A DNA stretch of 64,000 nt from Croceibacterium selenioxidans (lineage in GTDB: Bacteria; Pseudomonadota; Alphaproteobacteria; Sphingomonadales; Sphingomonadaceae): contig NZ_JAHFVK010000002.1 in assembly GCF_018599195.1 (NCBI RefSeq), forward strand, positions 62,001 through 126,000. The letters run 5' to 3'. The notes under the pieces are model-generated. The model was given only the letters and a program-made list of their open reading frames with translations. It had not been told where the DNA came from and searched no databases. The position numbers and the translations under genes were made by a program. This document shows positions 1 to 11,042 of this stretch, piece by piece (position 1 is the first letter of the stretch; the number at the start of each line of letters is the position of its first letter).

Positions 1-3000
1 AGCGTGGTGACGGTCAATCCCGTGGCGACGTTGCAGCTCGACTTCGCGAGTGACGAAACGGTTGCCAACCAGTTGCAAGGCGGCGGTACGCTGAGCAAGA
101 CCGGCGTCGGAACTGCGACGTTGACCCATGCCGCGTCGACGATCGGAGCCGTCAACGTTTCCGCCGGAACGCTCGATTTCGAACAAAACGGTGCGTTCCA
201 GGCCGCCAGCCTCACGACCCAGGCCGGTGCGACCACGCACATCGGGCCCTCGTCGATGGTGGCGCTGACCGGCACCTTCACCCAAGCCGCGCCGAGCGCG
301 ACGCTCGATATCGACGTTGGCGCGTCGAACAGCCCGATGATTACCGCTGCGACTGCAGCTCTCGGAGGGAGCGAGTTGATCGTCTCCGGTTTTGCGCCTG
401 CCCCAGGTGCATCGGCCAGTTCCTTGTCATCGACGCAGAGGACGATCATTCAAACAACCGGCGGCATCACCGGTGATTTCGCGGCGATCGATCTGTCTGG
501 CGCAGCCAGTCCGGTCGACTATCTGCTGCTCACGGGAGGAACAACCACCGACAGTCTCAGCTACAATCTCGGCTATCGTCTGACATGGTTCGGGGGCGCG
601 GTAGCGGGCGACGGCACATTCACGCTGGGTGCGGGCGATACGTTCAACGTCGATGTCCTGCTCAATAATCAAGCCGCATCGGCGACGGGGTGGAGCGGGA
701 CCACGCTCACCAAGGAGGGCGCGGGGACCCTGATCCTGTCCGCCGCAAACATTTACACCGGCGCGACTGTCATCAACGCGGGAACCCTGCAGACCAACGT
801 CGTCAATTCCTTTGCGCAAAGCAACGCCGTCACGGTGGCAAGCGGCGCCACGCTGAACCTTAACGGCTTCAATCAAATCGTTAATGGTTTGTCGGGCGCA
901 GGGACCATAACGCTGGGTTCTGCGACGCTCGGCCTCAACAACGCGTCGGGGCCTTCGACCTTCGCGGGCACGATTTCCGGGACCGGTTCCGTCGGCAAGC
1001 CTAGCGGCAATACGATGACGCTGACCGGAACCAATACTTACACTGGCGGGACGACGATCAGCAGCGGCACGCTGCAGTTGGGCAACGGCGGCACCACGGG
1101 CAGCATCGTGGGCGATGTGACCAATAACAGCATTCTGGCCTTCAACCGGTCGAACAGCTTGACGTTCGCCGGGACGATTTCGGGCAGCGGTTCATTGGTC
1201 CAGGCGGGTAGCGGCACTACGGTGCTGACGGGCGCAAACAGCTATGCAGGTCAGACGCAGGTGCTGGCTGGCAAGCTCTACGTCAACGGCGACCAATCGG
1301 CTGCGACCGGCCTCACCACCGTCAGTTCAGGTGCGGCCCTCGGCGGCATCGGAATCGTCGGCGGCGATGTGACCGTTGCCGACGGCGGGACCTTGTCTCC
1401 CGGCCAAAGCCCGGGCACCTTGACCATCAACGGCAATCTGTCGCTCTCCGATGGCTCGATCCTGGACTACGAATTCGGAGAGGCTGGCGTCGTCAGCGGC
1501 CCGGCCAACGACCTGATCGACGTTGGCGGCGACCTGGTTCTCGATGGCACGCTCAACGTCACGGTCGCCCAGGGCGGCAGCTTCGGTCCCGGACTTTACC
1601 GCGTGATCAACTATGCCGGCACGCTGACCGACAACGGGCTGACGATCGGTACGATTCCGTCGCCGGACTTCTTCCTCCAGACCTCCGTGTCGAACGAGAT
1701 CAATCTGATCAACACGGCCGGTCTGGTGCTCGATGTCTGGGACGGTGGATCCGGCGGCCGCAATGACGGTGTCATCAGCGGAGGAGACGGGCTTTGGCAA
1801 AGCGGCGGGGGCAACGACAACTGGTCCGATGCGAGCGGCCTCATCAACGCGCCCTTCAATAACGATACTTTTGCCCTGTTCGAGGCCGCGCCCGGAACGG
1901 TCACGGTAGATAACAGCCTCGGCACCTTCTCAGCTTTGGGAATGCAGTTCGCGGTCGACGGCTATTCGCTGGTGGGCGATCCGCTTGAGCTCACCGGCCC
2001 ACAATCCGAAATCCGGGTGGGCGACGGCAGCACTGACGGGGCCGCCTACACGGCAACGATCGCGTCCGATCTGACGGGCACCACCCAGCTCCTCAAGACC
2101 GATCTGGGCACACTGATCCTGTCGGGCGCGAACAGCTACACCGGGGGCACCGCGATTGACGGCGGGGTTCTGCAAATAGCGAGCAACGCCAGCCTTGGCA
2201 CCGCGGGCGGCGGCCTTGGCCTGGATGACGGCACGTTGCGCACGACCGCCGATCTCACAGTGGCCCGCGCCACGACGCTAGGCGCCGAAGGTGGAACCTT
2301 CGAGACTTTGGCCGGCACGCAGCTCACCCTCGGCGGGACGATCGGGGGAGCTGGCAGCCTGACCAAGGCGGGTGGCGGCACGCTGGTCCTCACCGGTGCG
2401 AACACCTACACCGGGGGCACGACGATCGCGACGGGTGCGGTCCAGCTCGGCAATGGAGGGACCTCGGGCTCGATTGTGGGCAACGTGGTCAATGACGGCG
2501 CCTTGGTTTTCAATCGATCGAACGCGCTTACCCTTTCAGGCCTGGTTTCCGGTTCGGGCTCGGTGCTGCAGGTTGGAGCGGGCACGACTACCCTGAGCGG
2601 AAGCAACACTTACTCCGGGGGTACGCAGATAACGGCGGGCCGGTTGGCCGCTACTCAGGGTGGATCGCTGGGGATAGGGAGCATCCTGAACAGCGCGACA
2701 CTGGAACTCGCCTTTGCCGCGGATTCGACATTGGCGAACAGTCTGAGCGGACCCGGAGAGTTGCTGAAGACCGGCGCGGGCAATGCGACGCTAACCGGAG
2801 GGGGCGCGGCCGACAGAGTCGATGTGCAGAACGGCACTTTGACCTTTGCCCAGCCGGGTGTGTTCACGGTCGACAGCACCTACACCACGCAGGACGGCGC
2901 CGTGACCGCGCTGACTGGCACGGCACGGCTTGGCGTAACCGGAGCGCTCGTCCAGGCTCCGAATGCCACCCTGAACATCGCGATCGGCACCGTTGAACCG

Positions 3001-6000
3001 ATCATCACCGCGGCGACGGCAAATCTTGGCGGCACGCTTAACGTCACAGGATTTACGGTCGCCCCGCCCGCCGTGGCGAGTGCCCTCCCCGCGACTCGAT
3101 TCACGGTCATCAGCACCTCGGGCGGGATCAGCGGCAACTTTTCCTCAGTGGGCTTTGGCGGGTCGTCGAGCCCGGTGGATTACTTGTCCCTGACCGGCGC
3201 CGTCAGCGCTTCGGGGTTCGATTACGACGTCGGCCTGGGCCTGACCTGGTTAGCCGGCCCCACTCAGGGCAATGGGACCTTCACTCTCGGCGCAGGCACC
3301 ACGTTTACGGTCGACGTTCCGCTGAACGACCAGACGCCATCGGCAACCGGGTGGAACGGGACCGAGCTTACCAAGCAAGGCGCCGGGACGCTGATCCTCT
3401 CGATGGCCAACGGTTATACTGGCGGCACGGCGATCGATGGCGGGGTTGTGCAAGTATCGAGCAACGCCAACCTCGGCGCAGCAGCGGGCGGCCTGAGCTT
3501 CAACGGTGGCACGCTGCGCACGACGTCCAGCTTCGCGACCGCTCGATCGACCACCCTGGGCACGGGCGGTGGAACCCTTGATACCTTGGTGGCCACTGCG
3601 CTCACGCACAGCGGGACGATCGCTGGCTCTGGCGTGCTGACCAAGGCGGGTGGAGGCACGCTGGTTCTGACGGGCACGAACTCCTACACCGGTGGGACAA
3701 CGATCGCCGCGGGGACCTTGCAACTGGGCGCGGGCGGCACCACCGGCTCGATCACCGGCGATGTCGCGAACAACGGTACGTTCGTGCTCAATCTGTCGAA
3801 TACCCTCACTTTTACCGGGGCGATCTCGGGCAGTGGCGCCGTCGTGCAGTCGGGGCTCGGGACCACGTTCCTGAAAGGGAGCAACAGCTATTCCGGCGGC
3901 ACGACCGTATCCGCCGGCACGTTGATTGCAACCAACGGCAGTGCGTTGGGCACAGGCCAAGTACTCAACAACAGCACGCTTGAGCTGAACTTCGCCGCCA
4001 ACGGCACTTTGGCGAACACCCTGACCGGTACCGGACAACTGGTGAAGAGCGGGTTCGGCAACGCGACGTTGACCGGCGGCGGCAGCGCCGGCGGTCTTGT
4101 CGCAAAAGAAGGTTTTCTGACCCTTGCTCCCGCGACAACGCTGGATGTTGGCACGAGCTATATCGGGCGCGACCCTGGCGACAGCAGCGTCGTCGTCGTC
4201 AACGGAGCGGGCTCGAACCTCGACTACTCCACAAGCGGCGCTCAACTCTACATCGGTGCGTCGGGCGCAGGAGCCTTGCAGATCAACAATGGCGGTCTCG
4301 TGACCGGCGGTTCCGGGATCATAGGGCAAAATGCCGGCATTAGCGGCAGCGTATTTGTGATCGGCACAGGATCGAGCTGGACCATTACGGACCCGGGAAG
4401 CGCGATAACCTTGGGCGATCTTGGAGACGGCAGTCTTATGGTTGCCAATGGCGGCGCGGTCGACACCGCTGCGTTGAGAGTCGCCACCGGCAGCGCGACT
4501 GCAACGGGCGAACTCATTATCGGCTCGCATGAAGGCTCTTCGGCGCTCGCGCCCGGCACGATCTCCACCAACCTCATCGCGTTCGGCGCGGGCCAGGGAT
4601 CGATCCTGTTCAATCATACGGCGCAAGATTACGTGTTCGATGCCACCATCAACGGCGGGGCGGACAACGCGCTGGGATCGGGGACCGGCCTGGTCGGCAC
4701 CGGTCTGCTCGACGCGATTGGCGGACGCACCCTTTTCAACGCAGATCACCGGGATTTCACAGGAACGCTGCGGGCGCGCGGCGCGGGCACTCTCCAAGTC
4801 AACGGAGACATGTCGGGTGCCGAAGTTGAGATAGCTGCGGGCGGACGGCTCGAGGGTGTTGGCACAGTGGGTAATGTCACCAGCACCGGTGGCACCCTTG
4901 CGCCGGGCAACAGCCCCGGCGCGCTCACCATCAACGGCGATCTGACGCTGGACGCGGCCTCGACGCTCGAGTTTGAATTTGGGCAGGCCAATGTGGCGGG
5001 CGGACCGCTGAACGACGTGATCAATGTCTCGGGCGATCTCGTCCTTGATGGAACGCTCGATGTGACGGTGTCCGCAGGCGGCAATTTCGCGCCGGGGCTT
5101 TACCGGATCGTCAACTACGGCGGCACGCTGGCCGACAACGGATTGTTGCTGGGAACGACGCCCGGCCCCTCCCTGCTGATCCAGACGGCGGTGACTGGTC
5201 AGGTCAACCTGGTCAACACGGCAGGGCTGGCTCTCGACTTCTGGGACGGAGCCACCGGCGCCCCGAACGATGGCATCATCACCGGCGGTGACGGATTTTG
5301 GCAATCGAGCGTGGGCAACCAGTTCTGGACCGAAGAGACGGGCACGATCAACGCAACTTTCGCCGACGGAGCCTTTGCCCTTTTCACCGCCGCGCCGGGC
5401 ACGGTGACAGTGGACAACAGCTTGGGCACAGTCACCGCTGCAGGCATGCAGTTCACCGTCGACGGATACTTGATCGAAGGTAATCCGCTAGCGCTGGTGG
5501 GTCCGCAATCTACCATCCGCGTGGGTGACGGGTCAGCCGCCGGAGCCGGCTTCACGGCCACGATCATGGCCAATCTTACCGGCGCCACGCAGTTGCTCAA
5601 GACCGACCTCGGAACGCTCGTCCTAGACGGGGCGAACACCTACACCGGCGGCACCGCCATCACTAACGGCACGCTGCAAATTTCGAGCGACAGCAATCTT
5701 GGCGCCGCCGCGGGAGCCTTGAGCCTTGATGGCGGAACGCTGCGCACGACGGATAGCTTTGTTACCGCAAGGGCCATCACGCTCGGTGACTTGGGCGGTG
5801 AGATCGACACCGCGATCGACACCTCGCTGTTCCTTGACGGCGCGATAACCGGGACCGGGGCGCTCGAGCTTAGCGGCGCCGGGACCACGGTGCTGAATGG
5901 CGCGAACACCTATAGCGGAGGCACGACGAACGGGGCGACAAGCACCCTGATCGCCACGAGCGACACAGCCTTGGGTTCTGGCGCAGTCTCGAACGACGGG

Positions 6001-9000
6001 AGCATCGAGTTCGCCTTCAACTCCGATGTGACGCTGGCGAACAGTTTCAGCGGATCCGGGCTGCTATTGAAGATCGGACTCGGCGACGTCACGCTCACCG
6101 GCGGCAGCGAGACTGGCGATGTCGACGCGCAAGTCGGAACGCTCGCCTTTGCGCAACCCGGGGTATTCACCGTCAGCAATACCTACGTCACGCGAAATGG
6201 CGCAACCACGGTGCTGAGCGGCACTGCGCAACTCGCGGTGGGAGGGAGCTTTACCCAGGAAGCCGGATCGACGCTCAATGTGGCAGTGGGTCCGGTCGAG
6301 CCCGCGATCACGGCGTCCTCGGCCAGCCTTGGCGGAACGCTCAATGTCACGGGCTTCACAGGAACGCCGCCTGCTTCGGCCAGTGCCCTGCCCGCAAGCC
6401 GGTTCACCGTGATCGAAACGACCGGCGGGATCACCGGCGACTTTGCCTCGATCGGCTTCGGCGGCGCCGCGAGCCCAGTCGATTACCTGACGCTCGTTGG
6501 CGCGATCAGCCCATCGGGCCTCAACTACGACATCGGGTTTGGACTGGCCTGGTTTGCCGGCCCCATCGAAGGCAACGGTACATTCACGCTCGCGGCGGGG
6601 CAAACCTTCGATGTCGACGTCGCCCTCACCGATCAAGTGGCCTCGGCCACAGGCTGGAACGGGACCGCGCTGACCAAGCAAGGAGCAGGCACGCTGCTCC
6701 TGTCGGCAGCCAACAGCTATACCGGGGGGACTGTCATCAACGGCGGCGTGGTGGAGATCGGGGCCGACAGCGGCCTCGGCGCCGCCGGGACCGACCTGAC
6801 GCTTGATGGCGGGACCTTGCGCACGACGGCTGACATCGCGATGGCGCGCGACACGCTTGTCGGCCCCGCCGGCGGGACGTTCGAGGTTGCTGCGGGCACA
6901 TTGACCCAGGGCAATGCTATCAGCGGCGCCGGTGCGTTGACCAAATCCGGCGCGGGGACGCTGATCCTCGCGGCCGACAACAGTTACGGCGGCGGCACCA
7001 CGATCGCGGCGGGCGCGCTTCAGGTCGGCCAGGGTGGAACCACCGGCTCGATCAGCGGCAACGTGGTGACCAATGGAGCGATCGTATTCAACCGTTCGGA
7101 CGCGGTGACCTTTGGCGGGGTGATATCGGGCTCGGGCTCCTTGTCCCAGGCCGGCGCCGGCACGCTGACTCTGACAGCCAACAACAGCTTCGGCGGAGGG
7201 ACGACGATCACCGCCGGAACGCTCCAATTGGGGAGCGGCGGGACAAGCGGTTCGATCACGGGCAATGTGGCCAACAACGGCTCGCTGGTGTTCGACCGGT
7301 CGGACACTCTGACCTTTGCGGGCGTGATCTCCGGCACGGGTTCGGTGCGGCAGGCGGGCGGCGGCACCACAGTGCTGAGCGGCGCCAACAGCTATGGTGG
7401 CCCCACCATGGTGACGGCGGGTGCGCTCTATGTGAACGGCGACCAGTCGGCGGCGACGGGTCCGACCAGCACGCTGAGCGGCACAACGCTCGGCGGGATC
7501 GGCACGATCGGCGGCGACGTTGTGATCGCCGACGGCGCAACCCTGTCGCCAGGCGATGTCGGCGCGGCCCCGGGCACGCTGACCGTGAGTGGCGATCTCT
7601 CGCTCGGCAACGGGTCCCTGCTCGCCTACAGCTTTGGCGAAGCCGGAGTTATCAATGGCCCGATCAACGATCTGACAGAGGTCGGCGGCGATCTGGTTCT
7701 AGACGGCACGCTTAACGTGACGGTGTCGCCGGGCGGAACGTTTGGCCCCGGAATCTACCGCGTGATCAACTACGCGGGCGCACTGACCAACAACGGGTTG
7801 GTGCTGGGGTCGATCCCCTCGCCCGACTTCTTCGTCCAGACTTCGGTCATTCACGAGGTCAACCTGATCAACACCGCGGGTCTCGCGCTCGATTTCTGGG
7901 ATGGCGATGCGGGTCCGAAGAACAACGGTGCGGTCAATGGCGGCGACGGCGTGTGGCAGAACGCGCAGGGCCACGACAACTGGACCACGGCCGACGGCCT
8001 GGTGAACGCGCCCTTTATCGATGCCTCATTCGCGATCTTCGAGGCGGCTCCGGGCGTGGTGACCGTCGATGGGAGCCTCGGCGCGATCAATGTCGCGGGG
8101 ATGCAGTTCGCAAGTGACGGCTACGTGATTACCGGCGATGCGATCCAACTGGTCGGAAGCCCGGCAACCCCCGCCGAGACGCATGTCCGCGTCGGCGACG
8201 GGACGACCGGTGGTGCCGGTTATGTCGCCACGATCGAGGCGGCGCTGGCCGGGCCTTCCGGCCTGGTCAAGGAAGACCTCGGCACGTTGATCCTTTCGGG
8301 CCCGAACACTTATGCCGGACCCACGCGGGCAGCAGGCGGCACACTGCTGGTCAACGGCGACCAGACGGGTGCCACAGGGCTCACGAGCGTCGAAGCCGGC
8401 GCGACTTTGGGCGGGAGCGGCATCATCGGCGGCGATGTGACGGTGGCCGATGATGGGATCCTGGCACCGGGCGACAGCCCGGGAACGCTGACGATCAACG
8501 GCAACCTCGCTCTGAGTGGCGGTGCGGTGTTGCATTACGAGTTCGGCGAGGCGGGCGTTGTCGGCGGCAGCCTCAACGATCTGACCGTGGTGGGGGGCGA
8601 CCTCGTGCTCGACGGCACCCTCAATGTCGCGGTGTCTGCGGGCGGCACGTTCGCGACCGGGATCTATCGGGTGTTCGATTATGCCGGCGCGCTAACCGAC
8701 AACGGCCTGGAGCTGGGCACGGTCCCGGTCACGGGCCTCTATGTGCAGACTTCGATCGCGAACCAGGTCAACCTGGTCAATGACGCCGGGCTTACGCTCA
8801 ACTATTGGGACGGCGCGGCCGGGCCGAAGAACAACAACGTCGTGAACGGCGGCACGGGCCTGTGGCAGTCGAGCGCGGGCAACGACAACTGGACCGACGC
8901 CACCGGAGCGTTGAACGCGCCTTTCAGCGACGGCAGCTTCGCGATCTTCATGGGCGCGCCGGGCACGGTCAGCGTGGACAACAGTCTGGGTACTGTCACC

Positions 9001-10971
9001 GCCTCGGGGATGCAGTTCCTGGTCGATGGCTATGTGATCGACGGTGACGCGCTGACGCTCGCAGGACCGCTCTCCGAGCTTCGGGTTGGTGACGGCACGG
9101 CGGCAGGCGCCGGTTACACCGCCACCATCGCCGCCGGGCTCACCGGCGCGAGTGAGCTGGTCAAGAGCGATCTCGGAACGCTGATTCTGACCGGCGCCAA
9201 TGACTATGCGGGCGGCACCCTGATCTCGGCGGGTACGCTGCAGCTGGGCGCAGGCGGGACTTCCGGCACCATCCTGGGCGATGTGGCGAACAACGGCACG
9301 CTGGTATTCGACCGTTCGGACACGGCCACCTTTGCCGGGAAAATCAGCGGTTCGGGAGCGGTAACGCAGGCCGGCTCGGGAACCACAGTGCTGAGTGGAG
9401 CCAACGACTACACCGGGGCGACCCTGATCGCCGCGGGCACCCTCCAAGCCGGCGTGGCGGGCAGCCTGAGCGCGGCCTCGGCGCACACCGTGGCGTCGGG
9501 AGCGTCGCTCACTCTCGGTGGGTTCAACCAAAGCGTCGGCGCGCTGGCCAATGCCGGGACTGTTACCTTTGTCGCGGACGCGACGAGTGCGCCGGGCACG
9601 GTGCTGACTGTGCTGGGCAACTATGTCGGGCAAGGCGGCACGCTGGTCTTCAACACCGCGCTCGAAGGCGACGGGTCGGCAACCGATCTGCTACGGATCG
9701 GCGGCAACAGCGCGGGCTCGAGCGTGGTGCAAGTGGTCAACGCGGGCGGTGGCGGAGCGCGCACCGATGACGGCATCCGGCTGATCGACGTTACCGGCAC
9801 CTCCGACGGTGTGTTCGAACTGGACGGCGACTTCGTGACCACTACCGGCCAGCAGGCCGTGGTAGCGGGCGCCTACGCCTATACGCTGAACCAGGGCGGC
9901 AAGGCTGACCCGGCCGACGGCGACTGGTACCTCCGCTCGGAGCTGACCGCGCCCATTGGCGAGGGGCCGACACCGGTACCGTTGTTCAATCCGGGCACGC
10001 CGCTTTACGAAAACTATGCCCAGACCCTGCTAACGATGAACGCCCTGCCCACCTTGCGGCAGCGGGTGGGTTACCGGTCCTTCGCCGGTAGAGACGCCCT
10101 CGCGCTTGAGGGCATCGAGGTGTGGAGCCGGGTGGATGCGCGCTTAGGCCGGTCCGATCCGCACCTGTCGACCGCGCTGACCGAACGCAGCGACGATCTC
10201 TACACCTTCAACGTGGGCGCCGAGATGGCGCTGAGCGAGCGGGCCGATGGCTCGACGTTGGTGGGCGGGCTGACCGCGCGCTATGGCAGCGGCCGGTCGG
10301 ACGTGCACTCAATTGAGGGCAACGGCCGGATCGAGACCGATGGGCTCGGCCTCGGTGCAACGCTGACCTGGTACGGCGCCAACGGTGTCTATGCCGACGC
10401 TCAGGCGCATTACGACTGGTACGACAGCGACCTCGCCTCGAACACCGTGGGCAAATCCATGGTCGAGGGCAACAGCGGCCACGGCTATGGCCTCTCGCTC
10501 GAGGGCGGGTGGCAGACCGATATCGGCGGCGGGTTCAAGCTGACCCCGCAAGTGCAGCTCAGCTACTCGAACGTGAGCTTTTCCGCCTTCGACGATACCT
10601 TCGACGCCCACGTCTCCGATGGAAAGGGAGAAAGCCTGCGCGGCCGGCTCGGCTTCGCTCTCGACCGCGAGACCCGCGCCACCGACGCAAACGGCCGGCG
10701 GACCAGCTCGCATCTCTATGTCGTCCCCAACCTCTACTACGAGCTCCTCGAGGGGGCCCAGGCAACCGTCTCGGACGCCAACGGCGCCAACCCCTTGCTG
10801 TTCGCCAATCGCGATGACCGCCTGTGGGCCGGCCTCGGCATCGGGGGCACCAACAGCTGGAACGACGACAGGATCTCGCTCTTCGCCGAAGCCAACCTCG
10901 ACACCAGCCTCGATAACCCCATCGACAGCTACCAACTCAGCGGCCGCGTAGGCCTGAGGGTCAAGTGGTGA
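1..10971 (+). CDS. giant autotransporter adhesin-like protein with PATR repeats (5' end outside window)
   Basis: The reading frame is open from the first base and shows neither signal peptide nor ribosome site, so the true start lies upstream. About 3655 residues are visible. The passenger is Gly/Ser/Thr/Asn-rich and carries the autotransporter-associated beta-strand (PATR) signature of the type GTLxLxGxNxYxGGTxIxxGTLQ; I count about 18 copies by eye, which predicts a long right-handed beta-helix. Larger blocks are duplicated inside it. After a pertactin-like junction (near residues 3190-3320) follows a C-terminal beta-barrel domain, about residues 3350-3655, ending in the motif RVGLRVKW with the aromatic terminus usual for outer-membrane barrels. 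Role by family: type Va secreted surface protein, probably adhesion or aggregation; the substrate is unknown. The barrel is clearly related to that of the next gene. Confidence 0.93.
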   Translation, partial: SVVTVNPVATLQLDFASDETVANQLQGGGTLSKTGVGTATLTHAASTIGAVNVSAGTLDFEQNGAFQAASLTTQAGATTHIGPSSMVALTGTFTQAAPSATLDIDVGASNSPMITAATAALGGSELIVSGFAPAPGASASSLSSTQRTIIQTTGGITGDFAAIDLSGAASPVDYLLLTGGTTTDSLSYNLGYRLTWFGGAVAGDGTFTLGAGDTFNVDVLLNNQAASATGWSGTTLTKEGAGTLILSAANIYTGATVINAGTLQTNVVNSFAQSNAVTVASGATLNLNGFNQIVNGLSGAGTITLGSATLGLNNASGPSTFAGTISGTGSVGKPSGNTMTLTGTNTYTGGTTISSGTLQLGNGGTTGSIVGDVTNNSILAFNRSNSLTFAGTISGSGSLVQAGSGTTVLTGANSYAGQTQVLAGKLYVNGDQSAATGLTTVSSGAALGGIGIVGGDVTVADGGTLSPGQSPGTLTINGNLSLSDGSILDYEFGEAGVVSGPANDLIDVGGDLVLDGTLNVTVAQGGSFGPGLYRVINYAGTLTDNGLTIGTIPSPDFFLQTSVSNEINLINTAGLVLDVWDGGSGGRNDGVISGGDGLWQSGGGNDNWSDASGLINAPFNNDTFALFEAAPGTVTVDNSLGTFSALGMQFAVDGYSLVGDPLELTGPQSEIRVGDGSTDGAAYTATIASDLTGTTQLLKTDLGTLILSGANSYTGGTAIDGGVLQIASNASLGTAGGGLGLDDGTLRTTADLTVARATTLGAEGGTFETLAGTQLTLGGTIGGAGSLTKAGGGTLVLTGANTYTGGTTIATGAVQLGNGGTSGSIVGNVVNDGALVFNRSNALTLSGLVSGSGSVLQVGAGTTTLSGSNTYSGGTQITAGRLAATQGGSLGIGSILNSATLELAFAADSTLANSLSGPGELLKTGAGNATLTGGGAADRVDVQNGTLTFAQPGVFTVDSTYTTQDGAVTALTGTARLGVTGALVQAPNATLNIAIGTVEPIITAATANLGGTLNVTGFTVAPPAVASALPATRFTVISTSGGISGNFSSVGFGGSSSPVDYLSLTGAVSASGFDYDVGLGLTWLAGPTQGNGTFTLGAGTTFTVDVPLNDQTPSATGWNGTELTKQGAGTLILSMANGYTGGTAIDGGVVQVSSNANLGAAAGGLSFNGGTLRTTSSFATARSTTLGTGGGTLDTLVATALTHSGTIAGSGVLTKAGGGTLVLTGTNSYTGGTTIAAGTLQLGAGGTTGSITGDVANNGTFVLNLSNTLTFTGAISGSGAVVQSGLGTTFLKGSNSYSGGTTVSAGTLIATNGSALGTGQVLNNSTLELNFAANGTLANTLTGTGQLVKSGFGNATLTGGGSAGGLVAKEGFLTLAPATTLDVGTSYIGRDPGDSSVVVVNGAGSNLDYSTSGAQLYIGASGAGALQINNGGLVTGGSGIIGQNAGISGSVFVIGTGSSWTITDPGSAITLGDLGDGSLMVANGGAVDTAALRVATGSATATGELIIGSHEGSSALAPGTISTNLIAFGAGQGSILFNHTAQDYVFDATINGGADNALGSGTGLVGTGLLDAIGGRTLFNADHRDFTGTLRARGAGTLQVNGDMSGAEVEIAAGGRLEGVGTVGNVTSTGGTLAPGNSPGALTINGDLTLDAASTLEFEFGQANVAGGPLNDVINVSGDLVLDGTLDVTVSAGGNFAPGLYRIVNYGGTLADNGLLLGTTPGPSLLIQTAVTGQVNLVNTAGLALDFWDGATGAPNDGIITGGDGFWQSSVGNQFWTEETGTINATFADGAFALFTAAPGTVTVDNSLGTVTAAGMQFTVDGYLIEGNPLALVGPQSTIRVGDGSAAGAGFTATIMANLTGATQLLKTDLGTLVLDGANTYTGGTAITNGTLQISSDSNLGAAAGALSLDGGTLRTTDSFVTARAITLGDLGGEIDTAIDTSLFLDGAITGTGALELSGAGTTVLNGANTYSGGTTNGATSTLIATSDTALGSGAVSNDGSIEFAFNSDVTLANSFSGSGLLLKIGLGDVTLTGGSETGDVDAQVGTLAFAQPGVFTVSNTYVTRNGATTVLSGTAQLAVGGSFTQEAGSTLNVAVGPVEPAITASSASLGGTLNVTGFTGTPPASASALPASRFTVIETTGGITGDFASIGFGGAASPVDYLTLVGAISPSGLNYDIGFGLAWFAGPIEGNGTFTLAAGQTFDVDVALTDQVASATGWNGTALTKQGAGTLLLSAANSYTGGTVINGGVVEIGADSGLGAAGTDLTLDGGTLRTTADIAMARDTLVGPAGGTFEVAAGTLTQGNAISGAGALTKSGAGTLILAADNSYGGGTTIAAGALQVGQGGTTGSISGNVVTNGAIVFNRSDAVTFGGVISGSGSLSQAGAGTLTLTANNSFGGGTTITAGTLQLGSGGTSGSITGNVANNGSLVFDRSDTLTFAGVISGTGSVRQAGGGTTVLSGANSYGGPTMVTAGALYVNGDQSAATGPTSTLSGTTLGGIGTIGGDVVIADGATLSPGDVGAAPGTLTVSGDLSLGNGSLLAYSFGEAGVINGPINDLTEVGGDLVLDGTLNVTVSPGGTFGPGIYRVINYAGALTNNGLVLGSIPSPDFFVQTSVIHEVNLINTAGLALDFWDGDAGPKNNGAVNGGDGVWQNAQGHDNWTTADGLVNAPFIDASFAIFEAAPGVVTVDGSLGAINVAGMQFASDGYVITGDAIQLVGSPATPAETHVRVGDGTTGGAGYVATIEAALAGPSGLVKEDLGTLILSGPNTYAGPTRAAGGTLLVNGDQTGATGLTSVEAGATLGGSGIIGGDVTVADDGILAPGDSPGTLTINGNLALSGGAVLHYEFGEAGVVGGSLNDLTVVGGDLVLDGTLNVAVSAGGTFATGIYRVFDYAGALTDNGLELGTVPVTGLYVQTSIANQVNLVNDAGLTLNYWDGAAGPKNNNVVNGGTGLWQSSAGNDNWTDATGALNAPFSDGSFAIFMGAPGTVSVDNSLGTVTASGMQFLVDGYVIDGDALTLAGPLSELRVGDGTAAGAGYTATIAAGLTGASELVKSDLGTLILTGANDYAGGTLISAGTLQLGAGGTSGTILGDVANNGTLVFDRSDTATFAGKISGSGAVTQAGSGTTVLSGANDYTGATLIAAGTLQAGVAGSLSAASAHTVASGASLTLGGFNQSVGALANAGTVTFVADATSAPGTVLTVLGNYVGQGGTLVFNTALEGDGSATDLLRIGGNSAGSSVVQVVNAGGGGARTDDGIRLIDVTGTSDGVFELDGDFVTTTGQQAVVAGAYAYTLNQGGKADPADGDWYLRSELTAPIGEGPTPVPLFNPGTPLYENYAQTLLTMNALPTLRQRVGYRSFAGRDALALEGIEVWSRVDARLGRSDPHLSTALTERSDDLYTFNVGAEMALSERADGSTLVGGLTARYGSGRSDVHSIEGNGRIETDGLGLGATLTWYGANGVYADAQAHYDWYDSDLASNTVGKSMVEGNSGHGYGLSLEGGWQTDIGGGFKLTPQVQLSYSNVSFSAFDDTFDAHVSDGKGESLRGRLGFALDRETRATDANGRRTSSHLYVVPNLYYELLEGAQATVSDANGANPLLFANRDDRLWAGLGIGGTNSWNDDRISLFAEANLDTSLDNPIDSYQLSGRVGLRVKW
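331..9420 (+). repeat. segmental duplications inside the autotransporter passenger
   Basis: Two kinds of long protein-coding repeat are visible beyond the short PATR units. Unit A contains GGDLVLDGTLNVTV, a YRVxNYAGxLxDNGL stretch, a WDG...GNDNW block and VDNSLGT; it begins near 1525, 5031, 7681 and 8590, so there are four copies of roughly 0.8 kb. Unit B contains an ITAATANLGGTLNVTGF-like stretch, then SPVDYLxLTG and a GNGTFTLGAG segment; it starts near 343, 3001 and 6301, giving three copies. Copies agree strongly at protein level but differ at many synonymous sites, so they are not recent identical duplications. Confidence 0.85.
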
Positions 10972-11042
10972 CACGAACGGGGCTGAAGGCAACAGAGCGC
11001 CACTAGGGACCGAGGAGGGAGAGCTCCCTCCCCGTCCCACCA

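Noticed and set aside
3250-5304. 684-residue open frame on the minus strand inside the first autotransporter
   Set aside because: Its product is Arg/Ala/Gly low-complexity, antisense to a frame with clear repeats and a barrel; long antisense frames are expected in this GC-rich coding DNA.
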